64,000 nucleotides of DNA from Picochlorum sp. 'celeri'. Its lineage: Eukaryota > Chlorophyta > Trebouxiophyceae. The first letter of the stretch is position 1, and each line of letters begins with the position of its first letter. Made by a program: the position numbers and the translations under genes. A model generated the notes under the pieces. It made no database searches. It had not been told where the DNA came from and saw only the letters and a program-made list of their open reading frames with translations. Of this stretch, positions 9,983-19,852 are shown one piece after another. Where the stretch lies: contig JAACMV010000002.1 of assembly GCA_010909725.1 (NCBI GenBank), positions 1,178,001 to 1,242,000 on the forward strand. The letters are read 5' to 3'.

Positions 9983-9993
9983 AAAAGTTTTGA

Positions 9994-11409
9994 TCAGCGA
10001 ACCTCAAGCAATGACTGTGTGATACTGCTATAATCAGTTTGATCTTTGGTTGTGTCATCTGCATTTCTCATGTATCCTTCAATCTTCTCCTGGTACAGAT
10101 GAACAGTCTCCCTCAGAGAGTGATACTGCCGCAAGACTGATCCAATCTGAGACTCGTGTGCTGCCCTCAAGTCTGCAGCTTTCGCCTCTATTGCCCTAAT
10201 AGCCGCCTCATTTTGGTTTAATTTTGCAACAGCCGCGGCATTACCAGCCTCAATGGCCTCTCTGTGTCTCAACTGTTCCTCGACTCTGCCCTGTGCTGCT
10301 TGTTTCCTAATTTCACATTGGGCCTTGACACGCTCAATTCTTTCCATCAATGATGCATGCTGTCTATTCAGATGCTGATTCGTGGCCTCAAGCTGGGTCA
10401 ACTCGTGCTCTTGGCTCGCAATATTTGATCGCAGTGCCTTGACTCTCTTCGATACCTCCTTCTTCTTCTTAATCTCGACAGTAGTGTCTTGCATCATGGC
10501 AATCACCTTGGCAACTTCCTTTTCAATTTTGAGTGCAGCATCAAGCTTTGATGCGACATCCCGAGAGCTCTTTTCCGCCTCTGAGAGAGCTGCCTTCTCT
10601 AGCTCAAGCGCTCCAGCCAGATCTTCCAGCTCGGCCTTGATCTTGTGGGGCGACTGCACAATCTGTGCTTTGAGATCCTCTTGTGTGCCTCTCACAGCAC
10701 TCACCTTGAGCCTCAGCTGAGCAGCATCTTCCGTCATTGCATTCACTTCTTGTTTTAAAGACTTCAACTCATTCGACATACTTGCCTGTTGCTTATTGAG
10801 GGCCTGGTTCTCCCCATACAAAATATCAACCTCTGCCTCAACATTCGCCACTTCAGGCAGCTCTGCTTCCCTCTCCTCCGTCATCCTCGCGAGCTCCTTC
10901 TCCAACTCCTCGTGCTCCCTTCTCAACCTATCTCTATTGTCAATCAACTCCTCGTGCTTTTCCTGAAGCTCTGTGTACGCAACAAGCTTTTCCTCCCTGA
11001 ACTTTGCAAAATTAATCACAGCAGACAGACTTTTTTTCAGCCTTGCCCCCTCTGGCTTGTGCAAGTCCTTCATCGAAAAATCCTTCACCCCGCTAGAGCG
11101 CAATAGCTTGGCAGTCTGCACGAAAAATGCCATGGCAGGAATGGACTCATCGTGCAGCTCTGCATACTCAATGGCATCAATTGCAGCAAACACAGGCTGT
11201 TGCAACTCCTCCCTCGTCACCCCGCACAAGAGTACCACCAAATTCTCGAATATATGTTGGACTATCTCATACGTAGGCTTTTGTATCTGCTCAACTGTCG
11301 TCTTCATCCCCAGTTCGTGCAAACACTGCACAATTTCCTTCTCTGACAAGATTGGAAAACTGTAACTGAGGGCCATTCCTCCCCCTCCTGTGTGTTGTTG
11401 AGATGACAT
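9994..11409 (-). CDS. NUF2: Kinetochore protein NUF2 (NDC80 complex)
   Basis: 471 residues, one exon. The N-terminal domain (about 12-140) carries the NUF2 CH-like fold: Y-S-F-P-I-L-S-E-K-E-I-V-Q-C-L, then L-H-K-P-E-G-A-R-L-K-K-S-L-S-A-V-I-N-F-A-K-F-R-E, the family hallmark. The remainder (about 145-455) is continuous coiled coil rich in Glu, Lys, Gln and Ala. Length fits NUF2. It pairs with NDC80 to bind spindle microtubules at the kinetochore. It is convergent with DPH4 and divergent from DDX31, with which it shares a 429-bp upstream region. Confidence 0.93.
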   Translation of the reverse strand: MSSQQHTGGGGMALSYSFPILSEKEIVQCLHELGMKTTVEQIQKPTYEIVQHIFENLVVLLCGVTREELQQPVFAAIDAIEYAELHDESIPAMAFFVQTAKLLRSSGVKDFSMKDLHKPEGARLKKSLSAVINFAKFREEKLVAYTELQEKHEELIDNRDRLRREHEELEKELARMTEEREAELPEVANVEAEVDILYGENQALNKQQASMSNELKSLKQEVNAMTEDAAQLRLKVSAVRGTQEDLKAQIVQSPHKIKAELEDLAGALELEKAALSEAEKSSRDVASKLDAALKIEKEVAKVIAMMQDTTVEIKKKKEVSKRVKALRSNIASQEHELTQLEATNQHLNRQHASLMERIERVKAQCEIRKQAAQGRVEEQLRHREAIEAGNAAAVAKLNQNEAAIRAIEAKAADLRAAHESQIGSVLRQYHSLRETVHLYQEKIEGYMRNADDTTKDQTDYSSITQSLLEVR

Positions 11410-11838
11410 ATTCCTCTATTCACCGTAGTATTCAAATGAAACACGCGCGTATCTTTGGGTTTCTCTGGACCAACGAAAACAACCACCAACCAACAGAAAT
11501 TGCGCAAGGGATCCACGCACAGCCTTGGTCGTACGTATTGGCTTCTAATGCGATATTAATAATTTTAAATTCAGTAAGAATGCAAATTTATACCCACGTG
11601 GATTCAATATGGCTCTATAGATCTCATGCGGGGGGGTCGTCGATATTCGCAGTACCATTCTTGGTCTTACATGGTACTGCAATATATTTGTGTGGCATTG
11701 TCCATCATAGGGAAGGCCATGCCGTGAGGTTGAGTGGTAAATGCAAGTACAGATATCTGAGGGATGTTTTGCATTCCTCAGATCTACCAATTGATGGCCT
11801 AAGCCACGATACCCGTGGTGACATGCAGAACGACATGC
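11410..11838. promoter_or_regulatory. Divergent promoter region NUF2 / DDX31 with inverted repeats
   Basis: No gene is seen here. GCAGTACCA (11649-11657) and TGGTACTGC (11672-11680) form a 9-bp perfect stem with a 14-base loop; with one bulged base the stem extends by about five A/T pairs. A second set is nested nearby: AGGCCAT (from 11714) with ATGGCCT (to about 11800), enclosing ATCTGAGG and CCTCAGAT around 11755-11782. These could be transcription-factor sites or structured 5'-UTR elements of the helicase gene; function is not shown. Confidence 0.4.
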
Positions 11839-14298
11839 ATGGTATCATTTTGTGATGCATCCAGCGATAGAATGGAATTGAATATAGAAGAAGAAGTATC
11901 TCATAAAAATATAGAATCTCGCCCTAGAGAGGAATTGCATGGACAGGTGAAACGAATTCAGTCTGGCTCTGCACAGGGGTCAGCAGTGCCTGTTGCTACT
12001 GCTTCCAAGCACGAGAATTCACGTCAGCTCCGAGGTGCTCGCAATATAGGGTTGAAAAGAGCGAGATCAAAGGCCTTGGGGCAGAGGGAGAGTACGCCTG
12101 ATCAAGATGATATGAGACCAGTGGAAGAGGAAGAGGAGGCACTGGATATTGACAGTGTGTTGCAAATCACCATGGCACGCGAGGCGAAAATACGAGAGGA
12201 TGATGCTGAGAAGATTATTGAGGAAGATAGCGATGAGGGGCCGAGTCGTGCTTATGATTCTGACAGAGATGAAGGGTATGTATCCTTTGCAGGGCAAGCT
12301 ACGTTTTCAATGCATTCCAGGAAAGAGGCCAAGAAATCCAGGAGGCCGACATTTGAGCGCTCCAAAGATGCGATTGTTCAGATTGGCGCCCTCACTCGAG
12401 CGGGAGATGCGGAGGAGGGTGGTGTCGGTGCGAATGAAGGAGGCGGGTCGTTTGCTGATGTGGGTGTGTCCTCCCTGCTGTCTAGCCATATAGCAAAGCA
12501 TGGGTACCATGTACCCACGCCGATACAGCGCAAGAGTATACCTTTTCTACTGGTTCGTTCCTAAACTACTGATATTTGTCAATACATTGTCCAGAGTAGA
12601 GTTTACGCGTACTATATGCTTGTGTGTATCTTTGCAGGATGGTCACGATGTGATGATTGAATCAGCAACTGGATCAGGCAAAACGCTGTCATATTTGATT
12701 CCTATTTTTGATGTTTTGAGTAGAAAAGAGAAGAAGATTCAGCGTTGTGACGGCACGCTGGCGTTGATTGTGTGTCCCACGAGAGAGTTGTGCCTTCAGG
12801 TTTTGGACATTGCAACCATCCTGTCCAGAAGGTTTGCTTGGATTGTACCTGGGAGCATCCACGGGGGAGAGAATCGATCAAAAGAGAAGGCAAGGCTTCG
12901 GAAAGGCGTTAATGTATTAATATGCACTCCAGGGAGATTGTTTGATCATCTGATGAACACGGAATCATTCACAGCCTCTCACCTGGAATGGGTGGTGCTG
13001 GATGAGGCTGATCGCCTGCTGGACATGGGATTTCAGAAACAAATCTCAAATATTTTATCCGTTTTGAAGGAACGATCAAAGATCACTACACGCTGGCAGA
13101 CTGTTCTACTATCGGCAACGTTGCAAGGCGTAGAAGGCCTTGTTGCAAGTCTGGGTATGGAGAACCCAGTCACACTATGGTCTGGTGAGGAGCGGGAGAC
13201 ATCGAAAAAGGACATGTATTCGGACATACCGAAACGCCTTGTTCAGAGATATATTGTAGTCCCATGCAAATTTCGTCTTATCGCTCTCAATGCTGCCATT
13301 AGACAACATATGCAGCACATCCCGCAGGCCAAAATATTAGTCTTCTTGTCCAACTGCGATAGCGTAGACTTTCACCACGTTCTCTTGCAAAAGGAATGGC
13401 AAAATCAATCAGAAGAAGAGGAAGAAGAATCCAAACGAGAGCAAGTCGCCATATTAAAATTGCACGGAAACATGTCTCAGATTGACAGAACACGGTCACT
13501 TTTGTCCTTCACCAAGGCATCAAGGGGCATTCTTCTGGCAACAGATGTTGCATCAAGAGGCTTGGATTTCCCTGAGGTGTCCATGATCATCCAATACGAT
13601 TCTCCAACATCTCCTGAAGAATATGTGCACAGAGTTGGGCGAACCGCCAGATGCGGCAAGGGAGGCAATGCATTGCTCTTTGTGCTGCCCCTCGAGTGTG
13701 GATTCATCAACTATTTGCACTCCCAGTGTGGCATCGAATCCTTACAGAAAACAGATACCGTATCACTATTAAATCAAATGTATGGCAGTGATCCCAAGGC
13801 AGGCAAATCGCTCGCCATCGAGCTCCATCGTGGCGCCAATGCAGCCTCGCAGCATTTGAAATCTGTTGTAGGGCAGGACAAGGATCTTACAAAGCTCTCC
13901 GAACTGGCATTCACGTCCTCCGTGCGAGCGTATGCCACACACTCCAAAGAATTAAAAGAATATTTCAGAATAAAGTCGCTGCATCTTGGCCATTATGCAA
14001 ATAGTTTTGCTCTCAAGTACGTTCCATGCTTGCTGTATTCCACCGTGGTCTGAACCAATTTATATATAAATCACTCTGTACATGTTTTTTCTGATGCAGA
14101 GAGAAACCCATGATCGCAGGAAAGCACGGATCTTCCTCAATTTCTTCCCATAAGAAGATGGGAAATAACAGAACATCACGCCTCCCCTCCATCCAGGGCT
14201 TCAACAGAAAAGGAAAGTCAAAGACTCCTGGCAGCAATACCGCACACCACAAGAAGAAGAAGAAGAAGAAGGATATAGGTGGCTATGTTCTCTCATAA
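11839..14298 (+). CDS. DEAD-box RNA helicase DDX31/DBP7-like
   Basis: Three exons: 11839-12552, 12638-14016 and 14100-14298, with introns of 85 bp (donor GTTCGT) and 83 bp (donor GTACGT); 763 residues. Splicing joins P-T-P-I-Q-R-K-S-I-P-F-L-L to D-G-H-D-V, then A-T-G-S-G-K-T (Walker A), P-T-R-E-L, D-E-A-D, S-A-T, and A-T-D-V-A-S-R-G-L-D plus H-R-V-G-R-T-A-R. The acidic/basic N-terminal region and the order of motifs match DDX31/Dbp7, nucleolar helicases for 60S ribosomal subunit assembly. The third exon ends in a Lys-rich tail (K-H-H-style run of seven Lys), consistent with nucleolar targeting. The start is either the ATG at 11839 or the one at 11872 (M-E-L-N-I-E-E-E); I cannot decide. It converges on the CX9C gene, 15 bp away. 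Confidence 0.87.
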
Positions 14299-14313
14299 AA
14301 ATGGTGTAAGCAT

Positions 14314-14646
14314 TCATTCCATTGACACTCTTTTCCTCTTCAAGCATGCCTCAATCTTCCGCATCGCCCCATCACATGCTGAAAAGGCCTCTTTCCCATT
14401 CGAATTCACAACCCTCCTGGCACATGAGTCATATGTGGCTGCCTCTTCACAACACACCACACTTGCCAGGCAATACCTGTACCTATCTTGCAAATTCTTG
14501 CAATTCTTACTATCTTTATCTCCCCCATTCGCCCTTCTACAACTCACCAAAGCAGAGAATGTCCGTCCACACTTCCGCTGCATTCTCCCTTCTTCTTCCT
14601 CAGACACCACCGGTGCCCTCCAGGCTCCAAGGTTCCACCAACCCAT
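14314..14646 (-). CDS. CHCH-like protein with four CX9C motifs
   Basis: 110 residues. Four CX9C motifs are visible: C-GRTFSALVS-C, C-KNLQDRYRY-C, C-CEEAATYDS-C and C-DGAMRKIEA-C. Twin CX9C proteins are oxidised by MIA40 in the mitochondrial intermembrane space, where they act in respiratory-complex assembly. Four motifs suggest two coiled-coil-helix hairpins in tandem, or a divergent COX19-like CHCH protein. There is no cleavable presequence, as expected for MIA40 clients. Family membership is inferred from spacing only. Confidence 0.65.
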   Translation of the reverse strand: MGWWNLGAWRAPVVSEEEEGRMQRKCGRTFSALVSCRRANGGDKDSKNCKNLQDRYRYCLASVVCCEEAATYDSCARRVVNSNGKEAFSACDGAMRKIEACLKRKRVSME

Positions 14647-14849
14647 GACGAATCACTCAATTATATTTTACTTGTATCAAAATCTGATGTGATGTGAACC
14701 AGAAAACGAGGATGCATCAAGAACACCACCCTCAACTGTCCATATTTTAAATTTTTTAAAATTTTTGGATACCCATCCCTGAAAGCCCGATTCTATCCCA
14801 TATCATACTTTAAAATACTGTTATAATAAAAAGATTTCAGGAGCAGACA

Positions 14850-15569
14850 ATGAGAGGTAGCATACATCTGTCGACACTGCAGGAATGTTGCTGTCGAGGA
14901 ATTGCCCAACGACAGGGATTTCCCAGGATGTCGGTTCACCATCTCATAAGCAGACCAAATCCATCTACATGGAATAAAAGTCTGGGAGGAATGCCATCGC
15001 CCTGCATCGCCCCGGTGTCAGCGACACCTGCGCTCTTGGATGTGCCTGGGTTGTTTGCTGCTTCGACAGCTTACACTGCGGCTATTGCCTGCTTCCTCTT
15101 GTACAAGGCAACCATAGAGCCATTGAGGATGCGAGGTGCTGCTTCAGGGGAGGAATCCATCATGTACTCTGCAGATCAACTACAGGGGGGAGATTTTGGA
15201 AGGATTCCCTCCCCACTGCCAATGCTCATGCCCTTGATAGTTGCGTACATGTATCTCTTGGTCCAATCCTATGAACCAGACATGATTAGCCTGATACTTC
15301 CAGGAAGCCTTAAAGATGGATTTTCCAATGGATTCAACCCTCAGTTTTTTCCCAAGATTCAAGGTATTGCAACACTGTTTTCAAGGGTGACCACAACAGC
15401 ATCGCTATGGGTCCATCTGCTCTGTATCAATATCTTTGCTGCCCACCATTTGATGTGGGAAGGTATATCGCGTGGAATACCCACGCACCATACGATACTC
15501 GTGTCCATTCTGTGCGGTCCACTTGGACTGGTGAGCCATGGCCTCACAGCCTTGGTGCAGAGACGTTGA
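14850..15569 (+). CDS. ABA4-like (DUF4281) plastid membrane protein
   Basis: 239 residues. The first about 55 residues are Ser/Arg/Cys-rich and lack acids, fitting a chloroplast transit peptide. Hydrophobic segments follow at about 66-90, 125-140, 185-200 and 215-235. Motifs P-L-I-V-A-Y-M-Y-L-L, A-S-L-W-V-H-L-L-C-I-N-I-F-A and C-G-P-L-G-L-V match the ABA4/DUF4281 pattern (W-V-H-L...D-L-F, G-P-L-G-L-L). ABA4 (NXD1) is required for neoxanthin synthesis in plants; in algae and bacteria the family is broader, so a carotenoid role is likely but not proven. The usual Asp in the L-A-F-D-L-F motif is Asn here. Confidence 0.75.
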   Translation: MRGSIHLSTLQECCCRGIAQRQGFPRMSVHHLISRPNPSTWNKSLGGMPSPCIAPVSATPALLDVPGLFAASTAYTAAIACFLLYKATIEPLRMRGAASGEESIMYSADQLQGGDFGRIPSPLPMLMPLIVAYMYLLVQSYEPDMISLILPGSLKDGFSNGFNPQFFPKIQGIATLFSRVTTTASLWVHLLCINIFAAHHLMWEGISRGIPTHHTILVSILCGPLGLVSHGLTALVQRR

Positions 15570-16349
15570 TCCCTTTTCATACCGCTCATGCTTCTCACTA
15601 TGAGATATGATGAATATAGAATGTCTGCCCTGCCCTAGGGCATACTAGTCATGCTAGTAGGTAATCATTATGCCTGTATTGTTGCTCCGTACAGCATTTA
15701 CTAGGAAGAAGATGCAGGCCTCATGTATATATATAGTCAGAAATAGAAAGAAAAATGTAAAGAGAATGATATAATGCTTCTTCTATACATTGGATCGAGT
15801 ACCGATGCAGAATGTCTTGATGAGCTATATCCATATCTGATATCAGATATCCAACGCCTATAGATCCAGATCTGGCCCATGGGCCGCGGAGGACGAATGC
15901 CGATGCATCGAGATGATCCCTCGGATTGTAGACATACGATATGCTCCTAGCCATTAAGTTTACTATTAAAATATATCTTTAATATTTTACATGCACCTGT
16001 GTTTCTAATTGCGTACAGGTAGGTGATTTGAGAGTCTCCAACTGTGGTGTCGGAGAAATATCTAGTGGCCTTCCTTCGGGTGTGGACCTACCATGTGCCA
16101 TCTCCATCCCCTTGATTTCATCTCTGTAGTATTTTTTACAACTAAAGTTGTCTGGGAGGGATGGGTGACGCAAAGATTCCTCATACCCCGGGGAGGGATC
16201 GCCGGCAATCCACGAGAGCCGCGGGCGCATTATTATTGATGATGATGATGATGCACGATGTTCGACCCAACAGGATTGGGTCGGGTATGGGGTGAGGTTG
16301 TTGTTATTGTGACCGACATGGACTCTCATGCGCGGTGGTACATGATTGT
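15570..16349. other. Intergenic, 780 bp, palindrome-rich
   Basis: I see no gene. The region carries TGCCCTAGGGCA (15631-15642), TACTAG/CTAGTA (15643-15648 with 15654-15659), the 18-nt perfect palindrome ATATCTGATATCAGATAT (15833-15850), CCAGATCTGG (15866-15875) and GGCCCATGGGCC (15874-15885). A GAT repeat lies near 16238-16251. It includes the promoter of the hexose transporter. Confidence 0.6.
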
Positions 16350-18146
16350 ATGCAGAGCGAGGTTTTGTCATCCAACATGACTGGTCCACCAATGGAACCC
16401 ATTGTGACGCTGTACTCGTCCACCTTGGGCGAGTATGAGGCCAAGCTGACTGGATATGTCATCTTTGTTGCCTTTCTGGCAGCATCGGGAGGACTGTTGT
16501 TTGGATACGATTTGGGAGTCACTGGAGGGGTTGAGAGTATGCCAAGTTTTCAAGAGAAATTTTTCCCAGATGTATACGAGTCGCAGCAGAATTTTGATGG
16601 ATCTTCTCCGTACTGCACCTATGATAGTGCGACGCTTCAATTTTTCACAAGCGTACTGTTTCTTGCCGGTCTTGTGGCATCTCCTGTGGCTGGATGGGTG
16701 ACCAAGAGATTTGGTAGATTGCTGTCCATGTTTATAGCCGCCATCAGTTTCCTGATCGGAGCTGGGCTGAATGCTGGAGCTCAGAACCTTGCCATGCTTT
16801 ACATTGGGCGCATCATGTTGGGTATCGGCATTGGTTTTGCCAACTCATCTGTTCCCTTGTATCTTTCAGAGACTGCGCCATTCAAATATCGCGGAGCTTT
16901 GAATCAGTTATTTCAAATGTCGACGACCATAGGCATCCTGGTTGCCCAACTGATCAACTATGGCGTGAAAGATTGGGCTGAAGGATGGAGGTTGAGTCTT
17001 GGTTTGGCAGCCGTTCCAGCGCTCATCCTGCTGATTGGTTCTATTGTTCTTCCAGAGTCTCCCAACTCTTTGTGTGAGAGACAGCAGGACGCAAAAGCAA
17101 AAGAAATTTTGAGGAAACTTCGTGGATCTGAGAATGTGGACGCCGAGATGCGAGACATTATCGAAGCAACAAAATTGTCCCAAAAGGTGACCATGAGGCA
17201 GTCATGGCGAATGATGTTGAAGAGAAGATACCTCCCACAGTTCATCACGACACTTCTCATTCCATTGTTCCAGCAATTGACTGGTATCAATGCAATCATG
17301 TTTTATGTTCCTGTCCTCTTCAAGAGTTTAGGATCAGGATCAGAGGCTGCATTGCTGAATACAGTGATTGTCGGAGCTGTCAATGTGTTGGCAACTCTTG
17401 TTGCCATTTTCACAGTAGATAGGCTAGGAAGGAGGTTCCTGTTCATCGAGGGAGGAGTTCAAATGCTTTCATCCATGATTGTCACCGCTGTGGTGCTTGG
17501 CGTCGAATTCAGCAAGTATCCTGACGGGGTGCTGCCAACAGGGACTGCCATTGGTGTCTTGGTTGTCATTTGCGTCTTTGTAGCTGCCTTTGCATGGTCC
17601 TGGGGACCCCTTGGATGGCTCGTTCCTTCAGAAATTCAGACATTGGAGACAAGGGCAGCTGGTATGAGCGCAGCTGTGTGCATCAACTTTTTACTTAGTT
17701 TCATTATCGGTCAGACATTTGTGAGCATGCTATGTGCCATGGAGTGGGGAGTCTTCCTCTTTTTCGCCGGATGGGTTGCAATTATGACAGTGTTTGTCAT
17801 CTTCTTTGTGCCTGAAACTCGCCATGTACCTGTTGAACAGGTGCAGGTCCACTTTGCGAGGCACAAGATTTGGAAGAAGCTCATGGGTCCTGCTGCTGAT
17901 GAGGTTATTACAGCGCATGAAGGCAGGAGAGCTGCTCGCAAAGCTTATGCTCTTGAGGGAGCAGCTGCTGCGCAACCTGTCAAAAATGAAGAAGAGGCAG
18001 CAGAGGAGGACATCCTTGGAGGACGGACATCATCTCTCTGGAACCAATACTATACAGAGACTGCTGATGAAATCACCATGACAGAGGTGCAGGAAAAGCA
18101 AGAGGAGGAAGCGGGTTCATCCTCTTCTGAGCCAGCATCTTCATAA
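16350..18146 (+). CDS. STP/HUP-type hexose-proton symporter (MFS)
   Basis: 598 residues, one exon, starting at the first ATG of the frame (M-Q-S-E-V-L). Twelve hydrophobic segments are spread over about 30-500. Sugar porter landmarks are present: G-Y-D-L-G-V-T-G-G-V in helix 1, the G-R-L-L-S-M-F loop, P-E-S-P-N-S at the end of helix 6, Q-Q-L-T-G-I-N-A-I-M-F-Y-V-P in helix 7, D-R-L-G-R-R, and P-E-T-R-H-V-P-V-E after helix 12. The order and the V-E-S-M-x-x-F-x-x-K-F-F-P extracellular loop match plant STP and algal HUP hexose/H+ symporters of the plasma membrane. The tail (about 540-598) is acidic, rich in Glu, and ends in Ser, a possible regulatory site. Confidence 0.92.
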   Translation: MQSEVLSSNMTGPPMEPIVTLYSSTLGEYEAKLTGYVIFVAFLAASGGLLFGYDLGVTGGVESMPSFQEKFFPDVYESQQNFDGSSPYCTYDSATLQFFTSVLFLAGLVASPVAGWVTKRFGRLLSMFIAAISFLIGAGLNAGAQNLAMLYIGRIMLGIGIGFANSSVPLYLSETAPFKYRGALNQLFQMSTTIGILVAQLINYGVKDWAEGWRLSLGLAAVPALILLIGSIVLPESPNSLCERQQDAKAKEILRKLRGSENVDAEMRDIIEATKLSQKVTMRQSWRMMLKRRYLPQFITTLLIPLFQQLTGINAIMFYVPVLFKSLGSGSEAALLNTVIVGAVNVLATLVAIFTVDRLGRRFLFIEGGVQMLSSMIVTAVVLGVEFSKYPDGVLPTGTAIGVLVVICVFVAAFAWSWGPLGWLVPSEIQTLETRAAGMSAAVCINFLLSFIIGQTFVSMLCAMEWGVFLFFAGWVAIMTVFVIFFVPETRHVPVEQVQVHFARHKIWKKLMGPAADEVITAHEGRRAARKAYALEGAAAAQPVKNEEEAAEEDILGGRTSSLWNQYYTETADEITMTEVQEKQEEEAGSSSSEPASS

Positions 18147-18543
18147 ACTCAACTCACGTCAACTGTCTTTACTTTTCCTTTTACAGCTCTTTTTTCATTC
18201 GTGCAAAGAGCACAATTTTCATGCAGAACAGAACAATGAGCTGATTGTTTTTTAAAGATACAATTTTCAATAGAATTCGTAATTTGTAATCTCATCGCAC
18301 CCAATGATTGGTCATTGCTTCAGCTCAAGATCAACTACTTATACGAGGAATCCAAGATCCTGATGGCACAAGATCATGACTCTATATCTATGTAGAGTCG
18401 TGCAGGCATGATCATGATGTGTGTGATGAGATCACTCTTGCTGAAAAAAAAAAAGCATCCCATGCACAGATTCAGATTAATGATTGCATCGGGCCACCCA
18501 TTAAGTCGTTTTATATTACTACATTGTTGCGTTTTCAGGCACC
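18147..18543. other. Intergenic, 397 bp
   Basis: No gene is seen. A TGTAA element near 18287 could serve the transporter transcript. GACTCTA (18378-18384) pairs with TAGAGTC (18393-18399) over an eight-base loop, and CATGATCATG follows near 18407-18416, both in the promoter of the DUF1995 gene. Confidence 0.5.
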
Positions 18544-19791
18544 ATGAACTTATCTTCACGCACAGGGCAGGTCCTAGGACCACAACGTACAAGTAGGAGC
18601 CTGGTTGGAATACGAACCACACACGCACGTCAACCGCACCACCAAGGCCGCTGGAGGGGGTCTTCTCTTGCAAAACTCTACTCCAGTCATAGGCATGTGT
18701 GTTGTGCGGCAGAGAAGGAAGGGAATAGGGACATAGAGAGTAGAAGAGCTGGGCGAGCCACGTATCGACCTTCAACGTTTACTGAATTGATCGACGATGC
18801 GGTCGGATCGATTGTATATGGTATACAAGATGGATTAAATCGTGTTGAAGTCGAGTTTCCTGCAGTGAGTGACGTGGATGGGTACAAGGGGTCGTCAGAT
18901 TTGTACATTGACACCAATATCCAACTGGCTATTGCTGCTGCGAGAAAGATTTTCTCTACAACGGCTATGAAGGTGCATCTCTTGGTTCCAGACGAGCCAG
19001 AGTATAGGAGAGCTTACAAATTGTGCGTGCATTAGGTGATTTTGTTTGTACATCTGTGGGCAACCTGGTGTCGTTGCAAGGATCGATCCATTTGTCGTGT
19101 TTTCAGGTTCAAACAAGCTTTAGAGACATCAGAAGGCGTAACATTAGGACATTGTATGGAAGGAAAGAGCACGTACAAGTATGTGGATGCGAACATCCAA
19201 AACTTTGTATCCTCTCTGACCTCAAAGTTCTCATTGGGTGAATCCTACCCGGATCCATGTGAAAAAGCCGGAGACGCGGATATGTACATTGCTGTCAACT
19301 GTAGTACTATAGAGTTGACAGATTTAGAGGATTATGCGAGCGAGAAGGTAAAGGAGAAACCTTTAGTCACCTGGAATATGGAGCTGGACAACCTTCGGGC
19401 TGACCTGGGACTCTTGGGCTTTCCTCCAAAGGATTTGCAGTACAGATTTCTCTCGAAATTTAAACCTGTCTTTTACATTAGGCAGAGAGATTATTCAAAA
19501 ACAGTTGCAGTCGCTCCATTCATCATCAACTACTCTGGGGCACTCTTCAGGGAGTACCCAGGGCCCTGGCAGGTAATGCTTCGGCAGGATAATGGTGTTT
19601 ATGCGTGCGTCGCAGAGGAAACAGAGAGGAGATATCCACTTGGAGAGTTCAAGGCCGAGCTGACCAAGGCTATGGGATTGGATGTGGAGCCTGAGGGATC
19701 CACTGCAGCATTCTTGAGGACAGGATACAAGACCACCACCTGGTGGGAGGATGATATTGACCGTGAAGAGTCAAATAGCTGGAGAACATAG
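18544..19791 (+). CDS. Chloroplast DUF1995-domain protein
   Basis: Two exons, 18544-19022 and 19107-19791, with an 84-bp intron (donor GTGCGT); 387 residues. Splicing gives A-Y-K-L-F-K-Q-A-L-E. A basic, Ser/His-rich N-terminus of about 70 residues fits a transit peptide. The mature part begins Y-R-P-S-T-F-T-E-L-I-D-D-A and contains V-E-V-E-F-P, D-L-Y-I-D-T-N, A-D-M-Y-I-A-V-N-C-S and W-N-M-E-L-D-N-L-R-A-D-L-G, all features of DUF1995. Plant members include LPA3 (photosystem II accumulation) and LCD1; which one this matches is not clear. Its stop lies 61 bp from that of the fusion gene on the other strand. Confidence 0.72.
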
Positions 19792-19852
19792 TATATTATT
19801 TTTCAACTTAATAGTAGTAATAAAGGTTGAGTTGTCTGTGTATAACACGCGA

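Noticed and set aside
14741..14775. AT-rich sequence like the Fanzor inverted repeat
   Set aside because: It shares only A/T runs and lacks the CGTTT end and GTAAAA start.
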